A program made the translations under genes and the position numbers. From Lingula anatina (lineage: Eukaryota; Brachiopoda; Lingulata; Lingulida; Lingulidae), in the NCBI RefSeq assembly GCF_001039355.2, contig NW_019774047.1:470355-534354 (forward strand): 64,000 nt of DNA, read 5' to 3'. The notes beneath the pieces are model-generated. The model had not been told where the DNA came from. It saw nothing but the letters and a program-made list of their open reading frames with translations, and did no database searches. This document shows positions 42,801-54,931 of this stretch, piece after piece; within the stretch, counting starts at the first letter, position 1; each line of letters begins with the position of its first letter.

Positions 42801-44967
42801 TTTCTCATCTTACGTAGTGCATGTACATGTATAAACTCTCCTACCAGCCCCCCCCCCCCCTCCCTCAATACTTAAAAATATGCATATCATATTTAACTTT
42901 ATCAGGAATGGGAAAAGATACAAAATAAAATGAGCAAGGATGGCGTCTGATTACAAAAATGGACGGTAAAAGGTACCGCAAATAAAAATTTTACCAAGGC
43001 CCTAAACTTTACATGGCTTAAAAGATTTCTTTATGAAGAAAATAAGAGTAAGTGGAGAGCGTTTTTCTCGGCGAAATGTCAGGAATCGGTAGTAACAGAA
43101 GGTGGATTAAAAATACTAAAAGCAACTTCTTATCCCTTTTGGCAAAGATTATTGGTTCTTTGAGTGACATTCAGGAAAATTTCAATTTAACCCCAGATGA
43201 AATCCTATCACAATCATCATGTCAAAACTCAAAAATTGAAAGAAACCGAAAAACTATTTTCCATAAAATATGGTGTAAAAATGTTTTTTTTTTACATCAA
43301 TGATATTATAAATGATATTTGAAATCCCCTCTGTCTAGAAGAACTCGGCAAAAAATCAACCTTAACACTAACTTTCTGGGCTAAATCAGCATCCAAAAGA
43401 GCTTACCATCTGAATGGCTATCTCTTCCCATGGAAGGAAATTACTCATACCGGTAGCATTCCAAGAAATAATTGACTCAATTAAACAAGTTAGCAAACCA
43501 CCCAGATATTTTTTCGCAAAAAATCCTCCAAAGTCATATAATATCACCAGATGAAGGTGTGGGTGAATGGCAGACATATTTTTAAAAAAACCTTGAGTAT
43601 TGATAATTGGGAACTAACATTTTAAGAAACAGATCACAAGAAAATGAAGTTGCTCCAATTCAGAATAAATCATAGAATATTCAATACTTATGCTTATCTT
43701 ATGAATTTGAGAATTTTCCAATACTGCTAGGGAAAATATTCTGTACGTTTTTTGGGATTGTCCACATGTAAAAATGTTTGGATGTGCATCATTTGCCCCG
43801 TTAAAGATAATTTAGGTGTGGTCATTGATAGATCTCCGGAGATATTTGTATTTGAGTTTGTGCAAGCATACACTATTTATGTACCTATCTTAATAATTAA
43901 GAAACGTTAGTATATGTAGAATGGGAACAGAAAGATGGGAAGGAACTGGAGGGTATGTAAAATACTACAGGGATATCTGTATATATATTATTAAATGTAT
44001 ATTATTAAATATATAATGTTAAATACTTGTTGTTAGGGTAATATGCTGCCTAGCAACTGTTGCAATGGTTTACTTGGGTTTTTAATGTCTTAAAATAGTA
44101 AAGTGATAGTTCTGATGGCTTGAAACATTATAAAAATCCTTTTTAAATCATTTAAACTGAACAAGAATGTTCCAATTAGCTTGTTACTAAGGTAAATCAC
44201 TTCCTTAGCAACGGTTGCTAAGCAACGCTATGAAATTTTGGGCACTACCCTTGAAAATGATCAGCAAAGTCCAAAGAACATTTGTGCCAAGTTTCATGCT
44301 TTTTCCACCTTTTGAGCAATTTTTGCACCAGTCATCTAGACTAATATATTTGTTGTACTTCTTTGGCTTCCGAGCATACAAATATGAGCAAAGTTTGTGA
44401 AAAGAATGTAAACAGCTGCACTGGAAACAGTAATTTCTACACTAAAATGTTCAAACAATTAATGAGTTGCTATTGATGTTCAAGATTTATATTTCATCTG
44501 AAGAATTTTGTAATATCAAGTTATCTTTTATGATCCATAAACTAGTGTTAATATGTTTAATATTCCTTGCTGTGATTTAAGACCCATCTCGGCGGGAGTA
44601 CTTAGCTCTAACGAATTCAGAGTGTAATCCTCTGTTAATATGTTACTTGAACAAAGCACTGTTGTTTTTTATTTTTAAAAAAATTAATAATTGTCCAAAT
44701 AATTCCAATAACTTTCATGTTCATAATGACAAAATTTCAGGTGGTAAGTGGGTGATTGGACACACCCATCACGAGGCAACGCCCTTTGCATATCCTAGGC
44801 ATCCATCATTCGTGGGATTCGTTGGTGGCGTCAACGTCTGGGACCATGATAAAGTCGACATCCCCGGCCTGGCAATATGTGCCAATACTAACGAGGGGAG
44901 TCTCATATCCTGGGATACGGTCACCAAGACTAACTTCAAGGTCGCAACATATGAGGAACATTGTTAA
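39827..44967 (+). CDS. Pentraxin-like protein, copy 2 (complete gene)
   Basis: The best complete member: exon 1 39827-39896, exon 2 41317-41706, exon 3 44741-44967, together 687 nt or 228 residues plus stop, with both introns in phase 1. Exon 1 is a clear signal peptide, MFGYSLLVALVLIICIDSGE AWG, behind CACCATG. Exon 2 has ALHFPEPDNTLSWSQLHATT, FTACVWTKTIRTTSGPILSY, SCRQCIELG and GNWHHWCVVWSGAKREVNIY. Exon 3 has HPSFVGFVGGVNVWDHDKVD and NEGSLISWDTVTKTNFKVAT, ending in EEHC. The protein should be secreted. Intron 2 is 3.0 kb instead of about 0.44 kb because of a TIR element with a dead LINE inside. AATAAA is at 45112-45117. Confidence 0.88.
40215..40400. mobile_element. Penelope-like 3' terminal fragment and (CA)n
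   Basis: A (CA)n run at about 40223-40250 is followed by a third copy of the terminal repeat of the 25-kb Penelope-like element: CCATTGTTAGAGACATCACA, AACAAACCCCCTGAAGATG, AATGAAACCGGTCAGGGCAA and a terminal (TA)n. It lies in intron 1 of pentraxin-like copy 2. Confidence 0.8.
41745..44342. mobile_element. TIR element in intron 2 of copy 2
   Basis: Inverted arms of about 310 bp (41745-42060 and 44030-44342) start AGTCTGGATGACTGGTGC and end GCACCAGTCATCTAGACT. The arms carry GTTGCTTAGCAAC, a palindrome. The copies in genes 1, 3 and 4 lack this DNA, so it is an insertion. Its centre holds a LINE remnant. The superfamily is unknown. Confidence 0.85.
42900..43900 (+). pseudogene. L1/Tx1-like LINE remnant
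   Basis: Plus-strand pieces in shifting frames include SGIGSNRRWIKNTKSNFLSL (43079 on), NLTPDEILSQSSCQNSKIER and KTIFHKIWCKN. A stretch near 43640 reads KLLQFRINHRIFNT and a cysteine-containing end follows. These match the 3' part of ORF2 in L1/Tx1-type non-LTR elements (after the reverse transcriptase, with the FRINHRI and HLFW-type zinc region). There are many stops. Confidence 0.65.
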
Positions 44968-46064
44968 AATGTTACCACTACAATTAGTATTCTGTAATAT
45001 GAAATGCCCTATATGGATCGCCGTTAAAGCATTGGCACTTCTTCCTTTTCCTTTGAAATTGTACTTTTAGATTGGAGTGAACTACATCTTTCGGAATTGA
45101 CAAACAAATTTAATAAAGAATTGCTGAAAGCGACAATATGTTTTCGACGTGTGTATGTGACCCTTTGTTGATTTTCACCTACTGGAATTTTACAGAAAAC
45201 ATCTGGGCTGTTTCTAAATTATACGCGAGCTATTCACACCTACAGTTGTTTTCCACATGACTTCATTTCGAACATGAATATCGAGGAATAAGGGCTAAGA
45301 AAGAAACATAATGAAATTGTATGTGAAGTTAAGATGTATATCTCTTAGTCACCTCTTTTATTACTTTGAATTAACTTTTATGACTGAACTGCAACTCACC
45401 ACGTCACATTTAAATCAATTAAAATTTCACTCTTTCCATCAATAAAGAATGCAATGTAAATCAATTTTAAATGGCTGACGTGCAACCAGCTTCATATACA
45501 TATATATATAGATCAGAACAAGTTAATAATTTTTTGTGGATTTATAGTATTTATATTCTAAGAAAAATAAACATTTTGTGTTTTTTTAAAACAGTAGAAT
45601 TTTAATAGCAGAACAGCATAGGTGGTTAATAAAACAACGTTAATGGACATGTTTGCTGTTATAGTGTTTGATTTCATTGCACTAATATGTAGCTATGTAA
45701 TTGCCATAAAAGAAACGAGAAAAATGACTATTTGGAGAAATTTAGGCCTTTTAACGCATCTATCTACTTTAACAAGAGATATCTTATTAAAACCCTCTGC
45801 CACTCACAGATTTCAGCGTTGCATGGTATTGTAATCAGTTGCAATGTCTCAGATATATTTTGTTAAATAGCATTACACAAAGAAGTAAAGAGACGCCCGC
45901 ATACAAAAAGCAATGACCTTTATACCCCATGTCTCGTTTTGAAACAGACAAAATAAACCGAATGGAAGTAAATAGAGATAAGATCATCCGAGAAACGAGC
46001 ATTTGTTAAGAAACATACTGTAGTATATTGGTGTACTTTCTTTGTTTCTGTAAGGGACACTTAC

Positions 46065-46121
46065 ATGTTTCCACACCCACTGCTTGCAGTGTTAGTTTGC
46101 ATTTCTGGTATTCACAACCAG
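46065..46121 (+). pseudogene. Leader exon, frame-shifted
   Basis: MFPHPLLAVLVCISGIHNQ then GTAAAT. It looks like a signal peptide, but compared with its sisters it lacks bases before the donor, so it ends in phase 0. Splicing to any body exon, all of which need phase 1, would shift the frame. It may be dead or use another donor. Confidence 0.65.
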
Positions 46122-46299
46122 GTAAATATGTGAATGTAATTGTTGCTTTCCCATCAGGGACATTATTAGAATCGGGTTGAACTATCAAGAGGAAGGTATG
46201 TTGAGTTCATTGTTAATCCTGACATTTTGTCTTTTTCACACAAGTACACTTAAAATAATATGTGGACCGAATAACTGCGTGCGTACATCGTCTTTCTTT

Positions 46300-46700
46300 G
46301 ACCCAAACATGCCAAATAGGAGATAATTGCAGGACGCGGTAGACGCACACGCTGTTAGGCACGTGACTTTTAACGAGCACACCCTAATGCTAATTGTGTG
46401 TGAATTTGGTGACATTTGATGGCGTCTTTCCACTTTAATAGACATTTCTTTACATCTGTAGAAGTCACAGTAAAACAGTGGATATGAGGGGGTACCTCTT
46501 ATAAATTTTACTAAATGGTATAAAATATGTACATTTTCACCACTATTTTGTATTTTTTAAAACTATTAATCATGTTAGACACGGTATATGTAATAAAACG
46601 CACTACTTCTAACAATTTACAGCTGTGAGATGATCATTTGTAAATAAAAGTACATGGAAATGGGGGTGGGACAACCTTTTTGACCAATGTTGTATAACAC
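46300..46700 (+). mobile_element. Tc1-like 3' remnant
   Basis: GGAGATAATTGCAGGACGCG, the GGTGACATTTGATGGCGTC region and GGGACAACCTTTTTGACCAA at 46671 match the 3' end of the remnants at 34.0 and 58.3 kb. No ORF of note remains. Confidence 0.75.
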
Positions 46701-47491
46701 AAGTGCAAAGTCACTACCCTCTTGCCGCCAAGAAGGTGAGATGTCTTCGACTTTCAGCATTTTAGAGATCTCGACCGAGGTATAGTCGAGAATGTCTAGA
46801 TTATACCCAGGTTATATCCCTTTCTAAGGGGCTCTACGCAGAAATGTCGAAATATTTCTGGGTAGCGGCTCGAGGTTGCCCTCCATCTTCACTGAAGCTT
46901 GTCTAAATGGAGAGGGTTCTGTGATCGGCATATCGCCACGGTTACATAACATCACGAGGTGTATTGGTAGTTGATCTGTGTTTGCAAGCAATTAAATGAA
47001 AGTAACTTTCCCAGCAAGATAACGACATAACCCCGCATGCATTTGCTTTATTGGATAAAGCGTTTAACAACATGCTGCTATTGTAGAAATAATTGCGGGA
47101 GAAAAATATCTTTTGTATTTTTAGGCCTCGTTCTTAGATATCATAATGAGAAATGCACAAAAAAGGTAGGTGGTCGGTCGCGCACACCTAAATTCATTTG
47201 CTTTTCTATTTAACTCCCATGGCTGACCTGCAACTTCCCACATCACATCTTCATAAATAAAATAATAATTATTTTCATTAATTACAGATTGCAATGTAAA
47301 TTAACTATTAACTCACATGACGTCTGCTACAAATACATAAATCTGAATATGTTAAAGCTTAATGCTAGATACATTCTAAATTAACATACTGTTATATCTG
47401 AATACATCCTTAAATCTTATTCAAGCCACCATGACTATTTATTAAGTATTCACTGCATATGTTGCAGTGAAAATCTGTCGTGTCTGTGAAG

Positions 47492-47576
47492 ATGAGTCGG
47501 AATCATTGTAATATAGTTTTGTCCTGTTGTATTGTATTTCCTCTTCTTCCCCTATTTCTGATTTTATGGTACTCAG
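47492..47576 (+). CDS. Possible alternative signal-peptide exon
   Basis: MSRNHCNIVLSCCIVFPLLP LFLILWYS is strongly hydrophobic and ends TCAG|GTGCCT in phase 1, the phase the pentraxin-like body exons require. Related sequences at about 28210, 38045 and 61435 have lost the ATG, and at least 38045 also gains a stop, so this may be a chance survivor in a repeat. No transcript evidence is available. Confidence 0.3.
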
Positions 47577-48081
47577 GTGCCTTACAAGATTGCAGCGTAC
47601 TTTTTTCACCGCGGTTTTTAGTCAACTGTCCAATTGTTATCATACAGTCCGTAGATCTATATGAATATTTTTGCATTTTTACTCTAAAAGTGTTTCATTT
47701 CATTGCACTAATATGTAGCTAAGTAATTGACATGAAAGAAACGAGAAAAAGCTATATGGCCAATTTATTCTGGCAATTAGTTTTTGTTAACACATCTATC
47801 TACTTTAACAAGAGTTATCATACTCACGGCTTTCATCGTTGCATAACATTGTAATCAGACTCGGGTATATTTTGTTAAGTAGCATTACATAAAGAAGTAA
47901 AGCGAAGCCCCCATACAAAAAGCAATGTGCTTTATAGCCCATGCCTCGTTTTGAAACACACGAAATAAACCGAATGAAAATAAATAATGTTCGCCTCAGA
48001 TCATCAGAGAAACAAGCATTTGTTAACAGTGATACTGCAGCATATTGGTATACTGTCTTTGGTTCTGTAAGAAACACTAAC

Positions 48082-48151
48082 ATGTTTCCACATCCACTGC
48101 TTGCAGCCTTAGTTTGGATTTCTTGCATTTAAAGTGGAGTCTCAGTTCCAG
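48082..48151 (+). pseudogene. Leader exon with stop codon (copy 3)
   Basis: MFPHPLLAALVWISCI followed by TAA (48130-48132). Without the stop it would continue in phase 1 to CCAG|GTAAAT like the functional leaders. It is the nearest leader to pentraxin-like copy 3. Confidence 0.8.
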
Positions 48152-48280
48152 GTAAATGTATGAATGTAATATGTATGGAATGAATGTAATTGCTGCTTTT
48201 CCCCGCTATTCCAACGGGGTTGAACTCCCAAGACGAAAGTACGTTGAGTTCATTGATAACCCTGAAATTTTGTCTTTTTT

Positions 48281-49754
48281 ATGCCCCTATTTCACACAGA
48301 CCAAAAATCCCACGAATCGCCAGGAACTGACAAATTTCAGGATTTGTGAGATTTTGCAAATTTTCTGGCCTAATTCGACACGCTCTACGATTCACTTACG
48401 ATACAGGTGTGATAGTGTTACGAATATTCGTGGGTATTAATCGCACGAATACAGCCTGAGCAAAATGCCAGGGGGGCCAGTAAGCGGACACGAGGGGGCA
48501 AAGCCCCCGAGGGGGAGGGGGTGAGGAAAATTTTGGAAAATTTGTGGAAAATTTTTAAAAACTGTATGTATAATACTGCATTCTGGTGCATTTTAACTGT
48601 TATTTATTGCTCAATCAGAAGGCAGAAATTGTGGGTTCATTTTGCTATAAGTACAGTCATTTTTTCAACACAACACGCCAATTGGACTTCATTTCGTATA
48701 TTGTCTCAGGATCAGGAATAACGTTTCTTGTTATTGTGCACAGGCCGACTCAGGCTGTGGGGTCAGTTTACATCATGTCCAGGCTAAACACCATGTAAAC
48801 TGATCCCACATACTGATAACGGCCATACAACTTGTTCTCTGCAGGCTAAAAACAGCCCTCTGTAGAGCCGAATTTTTTAGAAAAAAATCCTGGTTGCAAA
48901 ATGCGTTGCAGTTGCAAAATGCGTTTTCACGATTTTCTTTGGTTGCAAAATGCGTTGCAGTTGCAAAACTGTTGCAGTTGCTCTACTTAGTAGGACCGCA
49001 TTTTGCAACTGAACGCATTTTGCAACCGGTTGCAAAATGCGGTCGGTTGCAAAATGCGGCTCTACACCTCCCAGCTTTGGGCAAACAGTCAGGGTAAACA
49101 AAAACCTGATAACAGCCTGGGGGATAGCTCCCTAAGGGAGGGTGAGCTTTTTGGCATGAACTGATTTGGCTAAAAACAGTACAACTTTGTAAACAGATTG
49201 TTGAATGATTGTCTAGTGGCCATGAGTGCATTTTCTCACAGAATTGATACCAACTTTGCATTTTTTTCACCTTTGCGATTATTTATTTACTTATTTTTTG
49301 CACCTCATATCCCAGGGGGGCAGTTGCCCCCCCTCCTGCCCCCCCCCCCGGAAGCTACGGCCCTGGAATATTTCACTACCATTTTTTTGGAATCAGGAGT
49401 TCGTGGTCAAAATTTTGAACAGCTCAAAGTTTTTGCCATGAATTCCCGATTGATCAAGAATTGCAAGAACTGACTACGATTATATACGAATCTGTTAAGA
49501 ACTTCACGAACTGATTACGATTCAACCAAGAATCCTGAAATTTGTCAATTCCTGGCGATTCGTAGGATTCGTAGTCTGTGTGAAATAGGGGCATCAAAGT
49601 TTTTGCCACGAACTCCTGTTGTTCAAGAATTGCAAGAACTGACTACGAATATATACGAATCTGTTAAGAACTTCACGAACTGATTACGATTCAACCACGA
49701 ATCCTGAAATTTGGCGATTCGTGGGATTCGTGGTCTGTGTGAAATAGGGGCATA
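48281..49754. mobile_element. TIR element, 1.5 kb (GCCCCTATTTCACACAGAC type)
   Basis: ATGCCCCTATTTCACACAGA at 48281 is inverted at the right end as TCTGTGTGAAATAGGGGCAT ending at 49754. A second copy of the right end lies at about 49566-49594, so the right arm is duplicated. The interior contains GTTGCAAAATGCG repeats (48890-49060, both orientations) and homopolymer-rich filler. No transposase is seen. The related sequence at 46120-46270 lacks the insertion. Confidence 0.85.
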
Positions 49755-49783
49755 ACACAAGTGCATATATAAAAGATATATAA

Positions 49784-50764
49784 ATGGCATTGCATCGACA
49801 TTGTTCAAATCATACCTGTCTGAACATCAGTCACGTTAGGCACATACTAATCACCATCACCACCACTAGCTTTTGGCGTACCACAAGACTCTGTTATTTG
49901 CGACAGACCATTAGATGTGACACCATCTATCTAGAAATGTATAAGTCAGTTGAGTCAATGGCTTATCGCCCTTTCACTATTTTTTTAATGATAGCAAAAC
50001 AGAAGTTAGTTCACTTTTCCTCTTGTTTTTCTCAAGATGCCGAACTATTAAAAATCGGAAACAGTATGGTCAGGGTAAAAGACGAAGTTAAAAACCTAGG
50101 AGTAATTTTTTGATAACAGGTGCGATATGGCCGTCGACATCAGTACAATATCTATAGCCGTTTTCTACCGTCTTTAAAAATATCCAAACTATCCCATATA
50201 CTTAACAAAGGTCAAATGGAGAGGCTTGCCCATGCATTCATTACTTCACATCTTGACTACGGAATCAGTCTACAGTATGGTCTTTCTCTATTCCAAATTG
50301 AAAAACTGCAATCTGTCCAAAATGCTTCAGCACGACTACTGACCAAATCCCCTCTCAGATCAAACATTTCACCTATCTTATTTGAACTACAATGGCTTCC
50401 AGTACAAAAGAGAATTGTTTTGAAAAGACTACTGTTTGTTTTTAAATTCACCAGAATGCACTTCATTTTTAATTCTTTTCTACATCCAAACTCAGCCAAT
50501 CTCACCAGTTCCACCAGATCCACCTCTACCCTTTGTTTTTTTTCTAGAATTGACAAAGAAATACAAAACCTACGGCCACAGGGCATTTTCAATTGCAGCA
50601 CGCATTTTATGGAATGAACTACCCTCATGCATTCGGACAATAGTTAGTGTTAAGGTTTTTAAAAAAATTACATGTAATTCTGTTATTTTTGTTTGTATAA
50701 ACAGCATTAAGACAGAAGAGCAGTGCAGTTTTTTAGAAATAAATAATTGTTATTATTATCATTA
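49784..50764 (+). pseudogene. CR1-like LINE, 3' end of reverse transcriptase ORF
   Basis: The frame to 50113 ends VRVKDEVKNLGVIF. A second frame from 50120 reads MERLAHAFITSHLDYGISLQ, FQIEKLQSVQNASARLLTKS and PILFELQWLPVQKRIVLKRL. This is the thumb/C-terminal region common to CR1/Jockey-group reverse transcriptases (LDY...YGL, RLQ.VQN.AARL, L.WLPV..RI). One frameshift near 50110 and a truncated 5' end make it inactive. It ends in a TTATTATCATTATTA tail. Confidence 0.85.
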
Positions 50765-51859
50765 TTATAAAATGATATGTGGACCTAATAACTGCCTACA
50801 TATCTTGTTTTTATTCGACATAAATATGCCCATGAAATATAGCACAGTGATGAGCTTATTTATGACCTGATTAGGCCGATTTTCGTGTGCATCGAAATAC
50901 TTCTTTGTAAACAATGCAAAAATAACCGAAAGAAACTTCTCCAACAAGATTACGAAATAAACCCGCATGAATTTTCTTTATTGGATATATTGTTAAACAA
51001 CACGCTGGTATTGTAGAAATATATGAGGGAGAAATATATCTTTTGTATTTTAGACATCGTTCTTAGATATCATAATGCAAAATGCACAAAAAGTATGAGT
51101 AGTGTCGCAGACTGTTTTCATTATTTTGGTTCCTGTTGCTGTTTGTGTGTATGTGCCTGTGGATGTAGGTATGTCCGGACGTGGGTAAATACCCACCATT
51201 CTTACTGACCATACCAAAAATGACAATTAAGGTCCCTCATATACAAGTGGTACGTACACCATGCAAAGGACAAGACACTGAGCAATATGTTGAGTTAATT
51301 TTGGCTTTGAGATATATTTAGAATTGAGAGAATATGGGAAGAGACAACTGATAACAGAAGTATTGTCATAAAAAGGTTGAAAACAAAAATGCTTTTAAAA
51401 CAAGGACTTTGTCATCTAAATCTTTTCGTCAATGCAGATGAAAGCTGGTTATCTTTGTTGAAAATTAGGGTTGGCAATTTAAGTGGAGAATGTAGAATAA
51501 ATCTCACGGTAAGATGCACTTTATAGTCAAACAACGTTGTGCAGTATGCATTAAAAAACAGAATGTGCATTAACCTTGATCTGAGATAAACACAGACAGA
51601 TAATATCTTTAAAGGCGCAGACTAGAATATTTTGGTTAACTCTGCCTTTCTTGCCTGAGACAGAACCACCGTGTATGCTGATTTACTGCAGTTGTTCCGA
51701 GCAAAATATGTCAAAGTTTCTTATTCAGGTCTCAATGTGATCGCAAGCGACCGCCAGATTATGATGTTGCTGAAAGTTTGCTCTAGGCTTTACTTTCTTA
51801 GTTTTGGTGTTGTGGCAGTGATCTTGTCCTTTATGTCAGCGTTCAATTTTAAATTTCAG

Positions 51860-52915
51860 GTGGTAATCGAGTTCTGCATTTCCCCGAGCCAGGTAGCACC
51901 CTCTCATGGTCACTACTACACACAAATACCCCTGATTTAAACGCCTTCACAGCCTGCGTATGGATCAAAACCATCCGCACCACAAGCGGCCCCATTCTAT
52001 CCTACGGCTCAGAGAGTTGTCGCCAGTGTATTGAACTTGGATACAGCCCCGTTGGTAACGGCTACTCGGTTGTCTTGAAAGGTGATAATGTACTGAATGG
52101 GTCCTCTCATGCCAAAGCACCCCTACCGGCCGATGGGAACTGGCACCACTGGTGTGTGGTGTGGAGTGGTGCCAAGAGAGAGGTTAATATCTACAGGGAT
52201 GGTCTCCACGCGCTGAGTCAACGTGTTTAAGTTTCACGTATACCTGGAGGTAAAATGACATGATAATTTGGATGATATGGAAATTTATATTTCTACTTGC
52301 TGTAGCCTCTTATCTTTCCAAAATATCAACATGAGCAAGCAGGGCACAGCATGTTAAAAAACTTCACTGTAAACATCGGATACATTTCTTCACTGAACTG
52401 TCAAACAATTCACGGGGTTGCTTTTGGTGATCATGTCATAGGATTCACTTGTAAAATAACGACCAGATCAATCAGTTGATATGACCCATGATCTGGCATA
52501 GTGTCAAAATGTTTTAATATCCCTTACTCTAATTTAGGACCCATCAACGGATCGAGTCCTTCGATCTGACGAATGCTGTATATATAACTTCTGTGAATAT
52601 GCAATTCTTACAAAGCATTATTGTTCAACTTGTTATGAATAATTAAGTCTTGATTTTAAATTTGTGTCATTCTAATACACAATTCCAGGTGGTAAATGGG
52701 TTGTTGGACACACTCAGTGTGAGGCAAGTCCTGATACTCTTCCTAAGCATCCATCATTCGTGGGATTCGTTGGCGGCATCAACGTCTGGAACCATGATAA
52801 AGTCGACATCCCCGGCCTGGCAATATGTGCCAATACTAACGAGGGTAGTCTCATTTCTTGGGATACTGTTACCAAGACCAACTTCAAGGTCGCAACATAT
52901 GAGGAACATTGTTAA
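51860..52915 (+). pseudogene. Pentraxin-like copy 3, pseudogene
   Basis: Exon 2 is 51860-52249 and exon 3 is 52689-52915, both with intact splice sites. Exon 2 reads NRVLHFPEPGSTLSWSLLHT, GPILSYGSESCRQCIELGYS and GNWHHWCVVWSGAKREVNIY, but TAA at 52228-52230 replaces the Lys codon found in its sisters (SQRV-stop-VSRIPG). Exon 3 is open: HPSFVGFVGGINVWNHDKVD to EEHC. Neither leader upstream (46065, 48082) is usable as it stands. AATAAA remains at 53069-53074. A truncated product ending before the second half of the jelly roll is unlikely to fold. Confidence 0.85.
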
Positions 52916-53897
52916 ATTGTTACCACTACATTTACTTTTCTGTTATATGACATTGGTCAGTATCCTATATGGATCGCCATAAAAGCATTAACTCTTCTAC
53001 CTTTGTCCTTTGAAATTGTACTTTTAGACTGTAATGAACAATATTTTTCAGAAACAAAATACCAAGTTAATAAAGATTTGCCGAAAGCGACCATATGGAA
53101 TCGATGTGAATGTGGTACCCTTGTTAATTTTGTAATTATTGGAATTTTATAAAAACCATCCGGGCTGTTTCTAACGAATACGTGATCTATTCACACCTAC
53201 AGTTGTTTTCCACATGACCTCATTTCGAACATGAAAATCTCGGAATAAGGGCAAAAATAGAAACATAATGAGATTGTATGTGAAGTTAAAATGTTAAAAT
53301 GTATATCTCTCAGTCACTTTGATTCCTTTAAATTAACTTCTATGACTGACTTGCAACTCTCCACATCACATCTTAATCAATTAAAAATTTAATCTTTCCA
53401 TCAATTACAGAGTGCAATGTTAAGAAATTTTAATGATTGACACGCAACCAGCTTCATATGCATGTACAGAGATCTGAATGTCTGTAATTTTTGTTGTTGA
53501 TTAATAGTATTCATATTGTAAAAAACAAACATTTCGTATGTTAGAAAACAGTTAGTAGGATTTTAGTAGCAGAACAGCATGGGGTAGTGAATAAAAAAGC
53601 TTCCTCTAAAAGTGTTTGCTTCCCTTATAAGTATATGTAGATAAGTATTTCACGTAAAAGAAACGAGAAAAAAGTTATTTGGACAATGGACATACTTTGT
53701 TAAGTAGCATTACTTAAAGAAGTAAAGCGACGCCCGCATACAAAAAGCAATGAGCTTTATATCCCATGTCTCGTTTCGAAACACATAAAACAAACCGAAT
53801 GTAAATAAATAAAATTCGCCTCAGATCATCAGAGAAACGAGCATTTGTTAATAGGTATGCTGCAGTATGTTTGTATACTTCCTTTTTTTCTGTAATG

Positions 53898-54140
53898 GCT
53901 AGGGGCGTATCCAGGATTATTTGAAGGAGGGGTCCGCGGATGCAAAGTCGCCCCTACCGGTCCCTCTTTGGAAAAAATTGGTATTTTAGGGGGCAAACGG
54001 TGCTATTTGGTACGGTTAAGAATTATAATTCAGGTAGTCAAATTTCTAAGTTAAGGATGGGACCATTGGTCTGATTTTTTTTCAGAAATCGAGGGGGGTC
54101 AGGACCCCCATGATTCCCCGCTTAATCTGTCACTGATGGC
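53898..54140. mobile_element. Short repeat, GGGGCGTATCCAGGA type
   Basis: AGGGGCGTATCCAGGATTAT at 53900 and GGGGGTCAGGACCCCCATGA near 54093 are the kind of sequence found in short non-autonomous elements. Clear terminal repeats were not resolved. Confidence 0.45.
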
Positions 54141-54855
54141 CACTATCATGTTGGTTTCAGATCATTAGTTAAAGGTTTAGAGCCACAGACTGCAGTATTT
54201 TGGTCTACCCTACATGTTTATCTTGAAAGATATTTTTCGGTGTTGAAACAAGGAACGTCTTGTATTGGTAGTTGATTTGTCTAGCAATTAAATGAAAGTA
54301 ACTTTCTGAACAAGATTACGACAAGAACCCGCATGCATTTCCTATATTGGATGTAGCATTTAACATCTTGCTGGTATTGTAGAAATATATGAGGGAGAAA
54401 AATATCTTTTGTATTTTAGGCCTCGATCGTTCTTAGATATCATAATGCAAAATGCACAAAAAGTTTGGAGGAGTGTCGCAGACTGTTATCATTATTTTGG
54501 TTCCTGTTGTTGTTTGTGTGTATGTGACTGGTCGTGGTTCGTAATGGTGTGTAAAAAAGGATCTCAATAAAATACCCCAAAGAATTTAAATGCTGCTATT
54601 AGAAGTGTCTAATGTATCTAATATGCAAAAAACCCGTTGCGTTGGTTTTTCAGTTTAATTATATCACTGAAAATGCAAGCAAACTACAAAAAGACGAGAG
54701 TGTAATAAAAAAATATGTGTTTAAGATTCCAGCCTCGTTTTGAAACGGCAAACCTGCATAGATTAGCCACGTATCTTGTCATCCGAGAAGCAAGCATATG
54801 TGTAGAGTCATTCTGCAGTACGTCCTGTACCATCTAATTTTTCGCGAGAGCCGCC

Positions 54856-54931
54856 ATGTGTGGACATTTCCTGCTTGCAGCGTTGGCTTTGTCTTATTGT
54901 ATTGGCAGCGAATCGACAAACCCAGTGCCAG
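54856..54931 (+). CDS. Pentraxin-like leader exon B (signal peptide)
   Basis: MCGHFLLAALALSYCIGSES TNPVPG, ending CCAG|GTATTT in phase 1, nearly identical to leader A and preceded by the same upstream block. It is open and could serve copy 4, 4.5 kb downstream, as an alternative first exon, or be an orphan. Confidence 0.6.

Noticed and set aside
48880-49070. Dense GTTGCAAAATGCG repeats, first considered as a possible regularly spaced array.
   Set aside because: Spacing is irregular and orientation mixed, inside a TIR element; it is not a CRISPR-type array and the genome is eukaryotic.
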